From Ruegeria arenilitoris (GTDB lineage Bacteria; Pseudomonadota; Alphaproteobacteria; Rhodobacterales; Rhodobacteraceae), in contig NZ_WPZQ01000007.1 in the NCBI RefSeq assembly GCF_013030265.1, positions 62,001 through 126,000 on the forward strand: DNA of 64,000 bases. The letters are read 5' to 3'. The notes under the pieces were generated by a model that saw only the letters and a list, made by a program, of their open reading frames with translations, made no database searches and had not been told where the DNA came from. The translations under genes and the position numbers were made by a program. Positions 44,845 to 54,186 of this stretch are shown one piece after another (positions within the stretch are counted from its first letter, which is position 1; each line of letters starts with the position of its first letter).

Positions 44845-46113
44845 TTAGTCCAACGCATCCCAGGAAGATTGGATCTCGTCAGCGACTTCCTGAGCGGGCT
44901 TTCCACCAGCATAGTCAACCATACCGGTCCAAAATGTGCCGGCCCCTACGCCGCCCGGCATCAAGTCCGAACCATCAAACCGGAAGGTGGTCGCACCCAG
45001 AAGAATGTCGTTCATCTTCTTGAGCGTCGGATCCGAGAATACGGAGGTATCAACGCCTTTGTGCGGTGTCAGGAAGCCGGTCAGGGCCATCCATGTCTCA
45101 TGTGCTTCAGGAGTCTGAAGATAGGCGATCAGATCATGTGCAGCCGGGCTGTCATTGGTGATTGCCCATAGCGTGCCGGCACCAAGTACCGGGCTGCCCA
45201 AATCCTTGCTTTCATATGCGGGGAAGTAGAAGAAATCAGCATCTTCGCCGACAACCGTGCCCTCAGGAAAGAATGCCGGGATGAACGACGCCTGACGGTG
45301 CATGTAACATTGTGGTGGCGAACTGAACATGCCCTTTGGACTGTCACGGAAATCGGTCGTTGCGACCGTACCTGCCCCACCCGCAACATAGTCATCATTG
45401 CGTGCAAACGCGCCGAATTCTTCGATGGCAGCGACCACTTTCGGGTCATTGAACTTCATTTCATTGGATACCCAGGCGTCATAGTCCTCGGGCGATTGAG
45501 TGCGCAGCATCATGTCTTCGACCCAATCGGTCGCTGGCCAACCAGTCGCACCACCTGAGCCCAGGCCAATGCACCACGGCGTCTCTCCGTCTGCGACGAT
45601 CTGATCGGTCAGCGCTTTCAGTTCTTCCATCGTAGTTGGAACTTCGTAACCGGCATCCTCAAAATTCTCAGGCACGTACCAAACAAGGGATTTCACATCT
45701 ACCTTGTAAAAGAGCCCATAAAGATGATCCTGCCCTTCGGGCCCCGGAAAGGTGCCCAGATCGACCCAGGATTGTCCGGCTGCGTAATTGTCTCGAACCC
45801 AATCAGCGGTGCCATCACTCAACGGTGTCAGAAAACCCGACTTGGCCATATCCGCCGCCAGACCAGGCTGGGGGAAAACGGCTATGTTCGGCGCCGAGCC
45901 TGCCTCTGCATCAATCCTGATCTGCTGCTCGAAACTATCTGAACCAACATACGCGTATTCGTGGCCTGTCGCGGCTGCAAAGCCATCCAGAACCGCTTCG
46001 ACGTTTTCCTGGTCCGGGCCCAGCCATGGCCCGAACACGGTAACCTTATCAGCCTGAGCCGTTCCCGCCATCAGGGCGAATGTGGCCACACCTGCATAAA
46101 GCGCGTGTTTCAT
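44845..46113 (-). CDS. aglE: Alpha-glucoside ABC substrate-binding protein
   Basis: 422 aa. Signal peptide MKHALYAGVATFALMAGTAQA-DK and a strong GGGAGGAG ribosome site. The family 1 solute-binding fold is evident: TVFGPWLGPDQENVEAVLDGFAAATGHEYAYVGSDSFEQQIRIDAEAG and LLGATTFRFDGSDLMPGGVGAGTFWTGMVDYAGGK. The latter C-terminal stretch is typical of AglE. Periplasmic receptor for alpha-glucosides; first gene of the operon, downstream of a LacI-type operator. Confidence 0.9.
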   Translation of the reverse strand: MKHALYAGVATFALMAGTAQADKVTVFGPWLGPDQENVEAVLDGFAAATGHEYAYVGSDSFEQQIRIDAEAGSAPNIAVFPQPGLAADMAKSGFLTPLSDGTADWVRDNYAAGQSWVDLGTFPGPEGQDHLYGLFYKVDVKSLVWYVPENFEDAGYEVPTTMEELKALTDQIVADGETPWCIGLGSGGATGWPATDWVEDMMLRTQSPEDYDAWVSNEMKFNDPKVVAAIEEFGAFARNDDYVAGGAGTVATTDFRDSPKGMFSSPPQCYMHRQASFIPAFFPEGTVVGEDADFFYFPAYESKDLGSPVLGAGTLWAITNDSPAAHDLIAYLQTPEAHETWMALTGFLTPHKGVDTSVFSDPTLKKMNDILLGATTFRFDGSDLMPGGVGAGTFWTGMVDYAGGKPAQEVADEIQSSWDALD

Positions 46114-46153
46114 GAAATCTCCTCCCAGTAATATCTGCGCATTGCAAGCTTTT

Positions 46154-46165
46154 CAAAGCGCTTTG
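46154..46165. promoter_or_regulatory. LacI-type operator 1 (AglR candidate)
   Basis: Perfect 12-bp palindrome CAAAGCGCTTTG with the central CG typical of LacI/GalR operators, 41 bp upstream of aglE. Confidence 0.75.
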
Positions 46166-46303
46166 GATGCTGCACTTTATCTGCTGACAATCAGATTCTG
46201 TCAACATATCGTTTTATAGCCTTCAATTATTGTCGATTTTGACCTCTTGACCAAAACGGGTTGACGGAAGCCAAAAATCACAACAAAACAAGTAGGCATC
46301 CAT

Positions 46304-46319
46304 TTGAAGGCGCTTTGAA
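46304..46319. promoter_or_regulatory. LacI-type operator 2, overlapping the regulator's leader
   Basis: TTGAAGGCGCTTTGAA; the core matches operator 1 at 10 of 12 positions. It ends 4 nt before the regulator's start codon, consistent with autorepression, and lies about 150 bp from operator 1, which would allow looping. Confidence 0.65.
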
Positions 46320-46323
46320 CGCA

Positions 46324-47355
46324 ATGAACCTGAAGCAGCTCTCTGAGATTCTCGGTCTTTCGCAGACAACGGTTAGTCGCGCTCTGAACGGCTATCCAGA
46401 GGTGAACGAGGCGACTCGGGTGCGCGTGCAGGCCGCTGCAGACAAGCATGGCTATCGGCCAAACAGCCGCGCCAAAGGTCTGGCGACTGGCAAGTCTATG
46501 GTGATCGGGCACGTCATCCCCAGTTCGTCCCAGCACGAGATGGTGAACCCGATCTTCGGCGACTTTGTTGCCGGCGCTGCAAGAACATACTCTGCGAACG
46601 GCTACGACATGATGTTCACCACCGCGGATGACACTTCGATCGAAGGGGCCTATCGCAGCTTGTTTCAGCGCGGGGCCGTGGATGGCGTCGTTTTGCAAGG
46701 CCCCAAGGTCAACGAGCGTCGCATCGATCTGCTAAACCGGATGGCGGTACCATTTATCGTACACGGTCGTTCGACCGGGATAGATGCAGAGTATGACTGG
46801 ATCGATGTGAATAACAAAAGCTCCTTTCGACGCGCAACACAGTTCCTGATCGATTTGGGTCACCGCCGAATTGCTCTGATCAACGGGCTTGAGGATATGG
46901 ATTTCGCACAGCGCCGTCGCGCCGGGTATCTGCAAGCGCTGGAACAGGCGGACTTGATCCCAGACTCACAATTGATGCGCAGCGCCGAGATGACCGAGGT
47001 CTACGGCCATCATGAAACCCGCGATATGCTGCAACTGGACGATCCGCCAACCGCCATTCTTGCATCTTCGATGATTTCGGCGATTGGCGTGAGGCGGGCA
47101 CTGGACGAGGCTGGGTTGCAGATAGGCCGGGATGTCTCGGTCATCGCGCATGATGATGACCTGTCCTATCTCAAAAACGGACAGGATGTGCCCATCTTTA
47201 CGGCCACGCGGTCCTCAGTACGGCATGCAGGGGAGCTGGCCGCCGAGATGTTGATCGAGAGGATCAAATCGCCTGACGATCCGGTCAAAACCAGATTGCT
47301 TGAAGCGGAACTGGTTGTTGGCAAATCAACCGGCCCAGCACCCAACAGGATCTGA
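46324..47355 (+). CDS. aglR: LacI family regulator of the alpha-glucoside locus
   Basis: ATG 46324 (MNLKQLSEILGLSQTTVSRALNGYPEVNEATR) gives 343 aa; the frame runs back to a TTG at 46261, but those codons contain operator 2. The LacI HTH with hinge helix is at residues 1-55, and the periplasmic-binding-protein-like effector domain follows (VIGHVIPSSSQHEMVNPIFGDFVAGAARTYSANGYDMMFTT). Divergent from aglE and upstream of a GH1 gene, 2 nt away, so it probably controls both. Confidence 0.88.
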   Translation: MNLKQLSEILGLSQTTVSRALNGYPEVNEATRVRVQAAADKHGYRPNSRAKGLATGKSMVIGHVIPSSSQHEMVNPIFGDFVAGAARTYSANGYDMMFTTADDTSIEGAYRSLFQRGAVDGVVLQGPKVNERRIDLLNRMAVPFIVHGRSTGIDAEYDWIDVNNKSSFRRATQFLIDLGHRRIALINGLEDMDFAQRRRAGYLQALEQADLIPDSQLMRSAEMTEVYGHHETRDMLQLDDPPTAILASSMISAIGVRRALDEAGLQIGRDVSVIAHDDDLSYLKNGQDVPIFTATRSSVRHAGELAAEMLIERIKSPDDPVKTRLLEAELVVGKSTGPAPNRI

Positions 47356-47357
47356 CA

Positions 47358-48683
47358 ATGAAACATACGCGTAGCGATTTTCCCAATGACTTTCTGTTCG
47401 GAGTCGCCACTTCTGCTTACCAGATCGAAGGTCACGCCCAAGGCGGTGCCGGTTCAACACACTGGGATACGTTTGCAGCGACACCAGGAAATGTGGTGCG
47501 GGGAGAAAACGGCGATCTGGCCTGTGATCACCTGAACCGTTTTGAACAGGATCTCGATCTTGTGCGCGACGCAGGATTCGATTGCTATCGCTTCTCAACC
47601 AGCTGGGCGCGCGTGATGCCCGAGGGGCGTGGACCCGTTAATCAGGCGGGATTGGATTTTTATGATCGCCTGACCGACGCGTTGTTGGAGCGCGGCATCC
47701 GTCCGTGCGCGACATTGTATCACTGGGAATTGCCGTTGCCCCTGGCCGACTTGGGCGGTTGGCGCAACCGGGATATCGCCAGTTGGTTTTCCGATTTCAC
47801 CGAGGTCATCATGGGTCGTATTGGCGACCGCATGTACAGCGTCGCCCCCATCAATGAACCGTGGTGTGTCAGTTGGTTAAGCCATTTCGAAGGGCACCAC
47901 GCCCCCGGACTGCGCGACATTCGAGCCACGGCGCGCGCTATGCATCACGTTCTGCTGGCCCATGGCCAGGCCATTCAGACGATGCGCGGGTTGGGCATGT
48001 CCAATCTGGGCGGCGTATTCAATCTGGAATGGGCCGAACCTGCCGATGATAGCATTGAGGCACAACAAGCCGCCGATTTGTATGACGGAATATACAACCG
48101 GTTCTTTCTGGGCGGCGTGTTCAACAAAGCCTATCCCGAGAAGGTATTGGATGGGCTGGAGCCCCACCTTCCGTCGGGTTGGCAAGATGATTTCGATACC
48201 ATCGGAGCGCCCGTCGACTGGTGTGGACTGAACTACTACACCCGCAAACTGATCGCGCCCGCAGAAACCGCCTGGCCAAGTCTCGCCGAAGTTCCGGGCC
48301 CTCATCCGAAGACCCAAATGGGATGGGAAATCGAGCCCGCCGCCCTGAGCAGGTTCCTGATCCGAGCAGCGCGTGAATACACCGGCGACCTGCCGATCTA
48401 CGTGACCGAAAACGGTATGGCCAGCCCCGAGCGTCAACAAGACGATGACCGTATCGACTATCTGGATCAGCACTTGTCGGCAGTCCAGGTCGCCTTGGGT
48501 GAAGGGGTTCCGGTTAAGGGGTACTTTGTCTGGTCCCTATTGGACAATTACGAATGGGCCTTGGGGTATGAAAAACGTTTCGGCCTGGTTGATGTGGATT
48601 TCAATTCAATGAAGCGCACCCCGAAAGCGTCTTACTTCGCCTTGAAGGACATGCTGACTGCTCACAACATAGACACCAATTGA
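47358..48683 (+). CDS. bglA: Beta-glucosidase, GH1 family
   Basis: 441 aa, no signal peptide. FPNDFLFGVATSAYQIEGHAQGGAGSTHWDTF is the GH1 N-terminal signature. The acid/base Glu is in APINEPWCVSWL (NEP motif), the nucleophile Glu in IYVTENGMA (ENG motif, around residue 350). The C-terminal EWALGYEKRFGLVDVDF is typical. It hydrolyses beta-glucosides; in this operon it widens the substrate range of the agl locus. Cytoplasmic. Confidence 0.93.
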   Translation: MKHTRSDFPNDFLFGVATSAYQIEGHAQGGAGSTHWDTFAATPGNVVRGENGDLACDHLNRFEQDLDLVRDAGFDCYRFSTSWARVMPEGRGPVNQAGLDFYDRLTDALLERGIRPCATLYHWELPLPLADLGGWRNRDIASWFSDFTEVIMGRIGDRMYSVAPINEPWCVSWLSHFEGHHAPGLRDIRATARAMHHVLLAHGQAIQTMRGLGMSNLGGVFNLEWAEPADDSIEAQQAADLYDGIYNRFFLGGVFNKAYPEKVLDGLEPHLPSGWQDDFDTIGAPVDWCGLNYYTRKLIAPAETAWPSLAEVPGPHPKTQMGWEIEPAALSRFLIRAAREYTGDLPIYVTENGMASPERQQDDDRIDYLDQHLSAVQVALGEGVPVKGYFVWSLLDNYEWALGYEKRFGLVDVDFNSMKRTPKASYFALKDMLTAHNIDTN

Positions 48684-49105
48684 TCGTTACAAAGGGTAAA
48701 CCTCGCGTGTTGGATCAGCCATCTACCAGTTCGCAGTCGGTGACACAGAACACCAATCGTTGCCTCTAGTTCAGTGCGAGACGAGACCACTAAGCCGATC
48801 TCTGCCGTGTTTGCTCCTTCCTGCCTGTCGAGGAACTCATTCAAACATCCGGTTAGTGCCACATAGTTGCCATTCGTTGCGAACCCAATACTGCCTGGAT
48901 TCAACGGCTCTCCTACTGCGCATATTAGCCACGGGCACATTTTGAACGAGAGCTACTCTTCGCTTGAAGGCCTTCAACTAATTGCGTGCCCGGCGACCAC
49001 TAATAAACTTGCTTGGGGGATTGATTTGATGTTCCCCAGTTGGATGCCACCCATGCTGATCTGAAAGCGCGAAAGACGCGCGCTCTCAGTCATCAGAAAA
49101 TCCGA
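48684..49105. other. Intergenic stretch, nothing recognised
   Basis: 422 bp between bglA and the PepSY-HbpS gene. A minus-strand frame of 92 codons (48662-48940) overlaps bglA's end and has no recognisable product. An AGCGCG / CGCGCT hairpin near 49070-49085 may end the minus-strand PepSY-HbpS transcript. Confidence 0.4.
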
Positions 49106-49873
49106 TTATTGCAGCCTGTCAGCAATCGCAGCAATGCCAGCTTCGGCACAAATGTCGTCAAACTCTTTGCCAGTCTGGTCTTCGCCCGGGGATCCAGCGA
49201 TACCGATACCGCCAATAACTTCACCCTCGTAAACGATTGGTATGCCGCCCGATAAGGTGATCAGACCGATTTCGTTGAAGACCGCTCCAAGCGTTGGTTC
49301 ATGTTCATTCTCGGCCTCGATGACAGCCGTTGCTTCCCGACGCGAGGCTGCCGTAATGGCCTTGCGGCTGCTGGTGTGGATGGTGTGCGGAAACGCGCCT
49401 TCGCGCATCAACTGTACACGAGGCAACGCACGCTGATCGACCACTGTGACGGTCGTGGCAAAACCCAGATCCGAGCAAGCCTCCTGAGCGGCAGAGGCCG
49501 CTGTAAGGGCCCAATCGAGCGGGATACTCCGCTCCACATAGGGTTCGGCATTAGTGTTGTCCGTCAGCGTATTCGTCGTGATTGGGTCATCGGAGGGATC
49601 ATCATCAATCCATTGGTTCAATATCTGACCGGTTTCGATGTCGACTTTGAACTCCACTTCTTGCCCGGCGTCGTTCACGATTTCGATGTCGATCACGGGA
49701 CGACCTTCGAACTGGTCCGGCTCGGCCTCGGCAACTGTGCCGGGTTGGGCTTCAAGCGCGATTGCAACGGCTTCATCAATGGACAAGGCTGTATTTTCAG
49801 CGCTTTGTGCAACGGCTGGAACCGCAAGAACACCAAACGATGTTGTGACTGCGATGATCTGAAGGAATTTCAT
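49106..49873 (-). CDS. PepSY domain fused to HbpS/GlcG-like heme-binding domain
   Basis: 255 aa. Signal peptide MKFLQIIAVTTSFGVLAVPAVA-QS. Residues 28-92 are a PepSY domain (LSIDEAVAIALEAQPGTVAEAEPDQFEGRPVIDIEIVNDAGQEVEFKVDIETGQIL). Residues 112-255 are HbpS/GlcG-like (SIPLDWALTAASAAQEACSDLGFATTVTVVDQRALPRVQLMREGAFPHTIHTSSRKAITAAS, then GLITLSGGIPIVYEGEVIGGIGIAGSPG). HbpS binds heme and iron outside the membrane in Streptomyces and signals to a sensor kinase. Its promoter region shares an 11-bp word with the nearby two-component operon, so it is a plausible signal partner. Confidence 0.85.
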   Translation of the reverse strand: MKFLQIIAVTTSFGVLAVPAVAQSAENTALSIDEAVAIALEAQPGTVAEAEPDQFEGRPVIDIEIVNDAGQEVEFKVDIETGQILNQWIDDDPSDDPITTNTLTDNTNAEPYVERSIPLDWALTAASAAQEACSDLGFATTVTVVDQRALPRVQLMREGAFPHTIHTSSRKAITAASRREATAVIEAENEHEPTLGAVFNEIGLITLSGGIPIVYEGEVIGGIGIAGSPGEDQTGKEFDDICAEAGIAAIADRLQ

Positions 49874-49959
49874 TGTATGCTCCTTTTGTGAGGCACTGCC
49901 TCAAGCTTTGATGCAGGAAAACCTAGTCGTCGGGGGTCACGTCGCGCTTTCAAAGGACT

Positions 49960-49970
49960 TACAGTTTTGT
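49960..49970 (-). promoter_or_regulatory. Shared 11-bp word, copy in the PepSY-HbpS promoter
   Basis: On the minus strand ACAAAACTGTA, about 90 bp upstream of the PepSY-HbpS start. The same word is upstream of the reductase/two-component operon (54253-54263). Candidate site of the response regulator. Confidence 0.4.
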
Positions 49971-50000
49971 CAGTGATCGCGGCTCGGATGGTTCTTTCTC

Positions 50001-50639
50001 TCAAGTCGAAACAACGCGATTGCCGACAGTTTTGCCTCGAAGGGCCGGTCGCGATATGCGACCTGCGATGAGACTACGAAAACGCAAACATGGGCGGGCA
50101 AAAAGATCGGCAACAAGCATACCGACGATGGCACCAGCGATGGTGGCTGATATCGTATGGGCATCGAGCATGTAGCGCGCAAACATCGTAAGCAGAAGGA
50201 TCGGCCAGACGACAATGCCAAACCAAGTCCAGTATCGCCTGACAGCTATGTAAGCGCCGGCGCTGGCGAGGGCGGAATGGCCCGAAGGCAGATTGTGATC
50301 GCCCCCGTTTGGCCTTTGGCCCAGGCGGGTGCCAAACACTTCGACGTCATTGAGAAGCATTTTTGGTCCGTGTGTCGCTGCTGTTCCTGCGACAACCACA
50401 GTCGCAATTTGCCAAAGACCCTTGATGTCTCGCAATACGATTGCCGTGCCAATCGGAATGAGCGTATTCAAGTGCCGCCCATAATCTTCAACGCCCGTGA
50501 CCAGAGCATTGTCATGGCCATTCCGGGAAACTGCATAATGACCCTCCATATCGCTGGGATAAAGAGTTGCACCAACAAGTGAGATAAGGGCGGCCATCCA
50601 TAACAGATGCCGCAGACGGCGTTTCTTTGAGGGTGACAT
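50001..50639 (-). CDS. PAP2-like membrane phosphatase
   Basis: ATG 50639 (MSPSKKRRLRHL) follows an AGGAGA site; 212 aa with about five hydrophobic helices. The PAP2 motifs are RLGQRPNGGDHNLPSGHSALASAGAYI (motifs 1 and 2) and ARYMLDAHTISATIAGAIVG (motif 3 with His). The Asp usually found four residues after the motif 3 His is Thr, so activity may be altered. Likely acts on isoprenyl- or lipid A phosphates. Follows the histidine kinase gene by 67 nt. Confidence 0.82.
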   Translation of the reverse strand: MSPSKKRRLRHLLWMAALISLVGATLYPSDMEGHYAVSRNGHDNALVTGVEDYGRHLNTLIPIGTAIVLRDIKGLWQIATVVVAGTAATHGPKMLLNDVEVFGTRLGQRPNGGDHNLPSGHSALASAGAYIAVRRYWTWFGIVVWPILLLTMFARYMLDAHTISATIAGAIVGMLVADLFARPCLRFRSLIAGRISRPALRGKTVGNRVVST

Positions 50640-50706
50640 TCTGAACTCTCCTGCCTGTTTTGGCAGAGGTGTCACCGATCAAACTGTCCTGTGATTTACT
50701 CGGAAC

Positions 50707-51987
50707 TTACAATGTTACTTGAGCTGGAAAACGGATCGTGACTGTCAGACCGTGACCATTTGGTCCGTCCGACAACGACAGTTCCGCCTCATGAAGCTCC
50801 GCAATGGCTTGAACCAGGGACAAGCCCAGTCCGAGCCCATGGCCCTGACGGTCCGCTTTCAATTGATAGAGCGGTTGGAGAACACGTTCACGTTCTGCAA
50901 AGGGAATTCCGGGCCCTTCGTCGCTAACCGAGAGCAGAGCTTGGTGGCACCGCAAGGTAATCTTCTGACCCACGGGTCCATATCGGAGCGCGTTTTGGAT
51001 CAGATTGGCCAAAAGCTGCATCAGTAGATCCGGATCACCATGCACCTGCGCAGGTGCCGCTTTTTCGACCACGAGTTCATGGCCAGCTTCCTCAACAACA
51101 GGGTTGAACGTCTCCAGCACCCGATCAAACAGCTCATCCAAAGAGACCGGTTTAAAATCTGCGCGCCCTGCTCCACTTTCGATGCGGGATAATCGAAGCA
51201 AAGCCTCAAACGTCCCCGTAATTTGATCAATCTGATCCAATGCTTCCCCAAGATCGCGTTCTGTGACGGAGCGGCCATTCTCGACCAGTTTGCTCAAAGA
51301 GGTCTCGATCTCTGCCCGCAGTCTTGCCAACGGCGTACGCAGGTCATGCGCAATGTTTGAGGACTGCACGCGCATGTCCGCCATTGCCTGCTCAAGCCGT
51401 GCAGTCGTCGAGTTGATGCGACCTGCCACTAGACTAAGGTCATCGTTCCCCTCCAGAACAATGCGTTTGTCCAACTGCCCACGGGCAACGTCCGCCAAAC
51501 CACCAGTGATGATGTTCAATCGCTTTTGCGCCCGCAGAGCCATCCACACGGCCGCCAAGCCAGCGGCAAGAAGACTGCCCAAAAGGCTAATCTGCATCCC
51601 TGCTGCCAGAATATGACGAAGTTCTTCTTGCCGCTCAGTGTTTTCACCCAACAAGATCACGCCTTGAGGGGTTTGGCGCTGAAGATAGCGCGTTTCGGCA
51701 CCCTGCTCCGGATCAGTCCAGAAGCCAAGGCGTCCAGTATCCTCTATCAACCGAGCGCTTTCGCCATCATCAGGTGCGGGTAAGGATTCGCCCGCAGCCA
51801 AGGCCTGGACCGCAATCTCCATCCGATTGCTTAGCCTTGCGTCCACCGTCCGCCTCATTTCGCGTTGAACCAGCCAGTAGGTTCCCCCCCACGCAGCGAT
51901 TGAGATCATCGAAAAAAGTGTCAGCAACACCAGAGCCTGCCGTATCGCCGACAGGCGAAACAAAGAGCTAAACCTGTTCAAAAACAT
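50707..51987 (-). CDS. Sensor histidine kinase
   Basis: 426 aa. Two helices (about 20-40 and 132-152) flank a periplasmic loop of about 90 residues. HAMP follows (RLNIITGGLADVARGQLDKRIVLEGNDDLSLVAGRINSTTARL), then the H-box SSNIAHDLRTPLARLRAEIE, and the ATPase N, G1 and G2 boxes (LIQNALRYGPVG, VSDEGPGIPFAER, GHGLGLGLSLVQAI). QseC/PmrB-like. It overlaps the response regulator gene by 20 nt. The HbpS-like protein could present its periplasmic signal. Confidence 0.9.
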   Translation of the reverse strand: MFLNRFSSLFRLSAIRQALVLLTLFSMISIAAWGGTYWLVQREMRRTVDARLSNRMEIAVQALAAGESLPAPDDGESARLIEDTGRLGFWTDPEQGAETRYLQRQTPQGVILLGENTERQEELRHILAAGMQISLLGSLLAAGLAAVWMALRAQKRLNIITGGLADVARGQLDKRIVLEGNDDLSLVAGRINSTTARLEQAMADMRVQSSNIAHDLRTPLARLRAEIETSLSKLVENGRSVTERDLGEALDQIDQITGTFEALLRLSRIESGAGRADFKPVSLDELFDRVLETFNPVVEEAGHELVVEKAAPAQVHGDPDLLMQLLANLIQNALRYGPVGQKITLRCHQALLSVSDEGPGIPFAERERVLQPLYQLKADRQGHGLGLGLSLVQAIAELHEAELSLSDGPNGHGLTVTIRFPAQVTL

Positions 51988-52645
51988 AACCTGTGCCGCG
52001 AATGTTGCGGATTACCGTGTCGCCAAAAGGCTTTTCGATCTTTCCACGCAAGCGGCTGATATGGGTTTCGACAACGCTCGTCGTGGGATCAAAATTCATG
52101 TCCCATACTTTTTCAAGCAACATGGTACGCGTCTGTACGCGTCCCTTCGAGCGCAAGAATACCTCAAGCAACAGGAACTCCTTGGGGTTCAGGTCCACCG
52201 GCATACCCTGACGCACACAGGTGCGTTTGTGCAGGTCGATGGTGATATCCCCGGCAGTGAGCTCGGAAGCGGTCTCTTCAGAGGCACCGGGGCGCCGAGC
52301 TAGGCCCTCGACCCGTGCTAAAAGTTCACTGAAGGCGAACGGTTTGGCCAAGTAGTCCTCTCCCCCGGCCCGCAGACCCTCGACCCGATCGTCCACTTCG
52401 CTCAACGCCGTCAGAAATATAGCTGGCGCAGTCACTTTGGCGTGCCGCAATGCCTTGAGGACGGACAAACCATCCAGACCGGGCACCATACGATCCAGTA
52501 CCAATACGTCATAGCTCTGATCTATCGCGGCAAAGAGCGCGTCCTTGCCATCCGTGAACAGATCGACCACATGGCCCGCCTCGCGCAGTCCCTGTTCCAC
52601 CCAAGGGCCAAGCTTAGGATCATCTTCAAGTACCAGAAGCCGCAT
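51968..52645 (-). CDS. OmpR-type response regulator
   Basis: 225 aa. Receiver domain with acceptor Asp51 (YDVLVLDRMVPGLDG), the Thr in IFLTALSE and Lys in EDYLAKPFAFSEL. The winged-helix output domain (about 130-222) reads TCVRQGMPVDLNPKEFLLLEVFLRSKGRVQTRTMLLEKVWDMNFDPTTSVVETHISRLRGKIE. It overlaps both the kinase gene and the flavocytochrome gene by 20 nt each, so all three are tightly coupled. Confidence 0.92.
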   Translation of the reverse strand: MRLLVLEDDPKLGPWVEQGLREAGHVVDLFTDGKDALFAAIDQSYDVLVLDRMVPGLDGLSVLKALRHAKVTAPAIFLTALSEVDDRVEGLRAGGEDYLAKPFAFSELLARVEGLARRPGASEETASELTAGDITIDLHKRTCVRQGMPVDLNPKEFLLLEVFLRSKGRVQTRTMLLEKVWDMNFDPTTSVVETHISRLRGKIEKPFGDTVIRNIRGTGYVFEQV

Positions 52646-53960
52646 CGGTCATCTCCCTTCGTCCGGCCATCCAGTTTCGCGCCGCCTCAAGAGCAGGTCT
52701 GCCGATGTATATGAGATCCGTCAATCCGTAGGCACCTCTGAAGTCAAAGCGCTCGCTGTGGACGCGACCGGTTTTGCCGAGCATCTCCCACGCGGTCGTG
52801 ACCATCAATTTCAGTCCTTCTGGGCCGCATAGATAGACCTGTGACTCTGCCTGCATGTCGCGCATGATCTGCGTCAGACGCGCTCGCGTCAGTTTATCCC
52901 CTTCGATATCGCTGAGGACATAGAGGTCAACTTGCGGCAGTCGGGCAGCGTGATGTTCGACATCAGCCATTGCTCCGGCCGACTCTCTGGATCTAATGCA
53001 GTAAATCAGGCTCACTCGAGCGCTGCTGTCAGGCTCCATGCGCTCCAACGCCGCCAGAAATGGCGTGATTCCAACCCCGCCCGCGACCCAAAGTTGTTCT
53101 GTACGCTTCGCTCGAACCTGCGGCAGGAAACGCCCGACACCGCGCCCGAGACGGAATTGGTCGCCAGCGGTGACGGTGTTGACGAACTCATCGGTCCAGT
53201 CCCCGGCAGCGCGGATCACGAAACGGCGTGAGGTTTCGTCGCCGCCAGCAATTGTAAAGGGGTGAGGTTCGGCGCGAGCCCTATTGTGGGCGATCGTTGC
53301 AAACTGTCCGGGCCGAAACGCGGGCAGCGGGTTGTCAGCGCGAAACGTTACATCCACACCACCCTCAAAGGGAGTTGCGTTTTCGACGGTCACTAGTCGC
53401 GTCAACTCAAACTTGCGTAACAGGGTTTGGCCCCAGGCAAGCAAGCCAACAACCGAAACCACAGCCATCAACGTCCAGGGCGCAACACCCACCGCCAGAG
53501 GGCTTGCAACAAAGAACGTGTGATACGCTGCCAACAGAAAAACCGGCCCCATCAGCATATGGCTGGCTTTCCACAGGTGATAGGGGATCGCCCGCACTAT
53601 CGCCGCGCACGTCAGCAGAAGCAAACCCATGGCAGCATACCAACCCACGCTTTCACCGCTTTCTGCCAATAATGGCACCACCCCGGAACCAAAGGTCTCT
53701 GCAGTCGCCCAATGCCCGAGCGCACCGGCCAGTGCAAAGAAACCCAGCCATCTATGTGCGCCGTACGATTTGTCCGGCCCACCCATAACGCGATCAACGA
53801 CCCGCCACCGCGCCGCCAAAATCAGCGACAGGGCCATTGAACTCATCGATAATGCTCCGAGACTGGCAGGAAAAAAATTTGCGAATGGCACAAATGGGCC
53901 AACAAGAACAAAGTGCGCCAATACGAACGTAGCAGCAAGGATCAGAGTTTTTGGGGACAT
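52626..53960 (-). CDS. Ferric-reductase-like flavocytochrome
   Basis: ATG 53960 (MSPKTLILAATF) gives 444 aa. The first 205 residues contain about six helices with His pairs (HRWLGFFALAGALGHW, YHLWKASHMLMGPVFLLAAYHTFF) fit for two b hemes. The C-terminal half is a ferredoxin-reductase-like module: AFRPGQFATIAHNRARAEPHPFTIAGG (FAD) and LWVAGGVGITPFLAALERM (NADPH). It resembles NOX/FRE-type transmembrane reductases. It should move electrons from cytoplasmic NAD(P)H to ferric iron or another periplasmic acceptor. Confidence 0.88.
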   Translation of the reverse strand: MSPKTLILAATFVLAHFVLVGPFVPFANFFPASLGALSMSSMALSLILAARWRVVDRVMGGPDKSYGAHRWLGFFALAGALGHWATAETFGSGVVPLLAESGESVGWYAAMGLLLLTCAAIVRAIPYHLWKASHMLMGPVFLLAAYHTFFVASPLAVGVAPWTLMAVVSVVGLLAWGQTLLRKFELTRLVTVENATPFEGGVDVTFRADNPLPAFRPGQFATIAHNRARAEPHPFTIAGGDETSRRFVIRAAGDWTDEFVNTVTAGDQFRLGRGVGRFLPQVRAKRTEQLWVAGGVGITPFLAALERMEPDSSARVSLIYCIRSRESAGAMADVEHHAARLPQVDLYVLSDIEGDKLTRARLTQIMRDMQAESQVYLCGPEGLKLMVTTAWEMLGKTGRVHSERFDFRGAYGLTDLIYIGRPALEAARNWMAGRREMTDAASGT

Positions 53961-53988
53961 TGGGAATACCGCTTTGATTTTTGGATAT

Positions 53989-54186
53989 TCAGTTTGAAGG
54001 TTGAAGCACTTTGAGGTTTGCGTCTTCGACCTGCTTGCCAATCGCCATCAAAGCCCCAACCGAAATCAGAAATAGCCCAAGTGCAAAGACCGACATCATC
54101 AGCCCGGAGAATACAACGAATGGAGCGAGGAACATCGCACTGAGAATGCTGAAAACTCTGGGGTAGAGGGCTGTTAGGAAACTCAT
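53989..54186 (-). CDS. Small membrane protein
   Basis: 65 aa. Two closely spaced hydrophobic segments (VFSILSAMFLAPFVVFSGLMMSVFALGLFLISVGALMAI) fill most of the protein, with a polar C-terminus (QVEDANLKVLQPSN). It has its own ribosome site (AAGGACAAG before the ATG) and lies 28 nt upstream of the flavocytochrome gene, so it is probably part of that operon and may assist the reductase. No family recognised. Confidence 0.65.
   Translation of the reverse strand: MSFLTALYPRVFSILSAMFLAPFVVFSGLMMSVFALGLFLISVGALMAIGKQVEDANLKVLQPSN

Noticed and set aside
48662..48940. Minus-strand ORF of 92 codons after bglA
   Set aside because: It overlaps the end of bglA and has no recognised family or start context.
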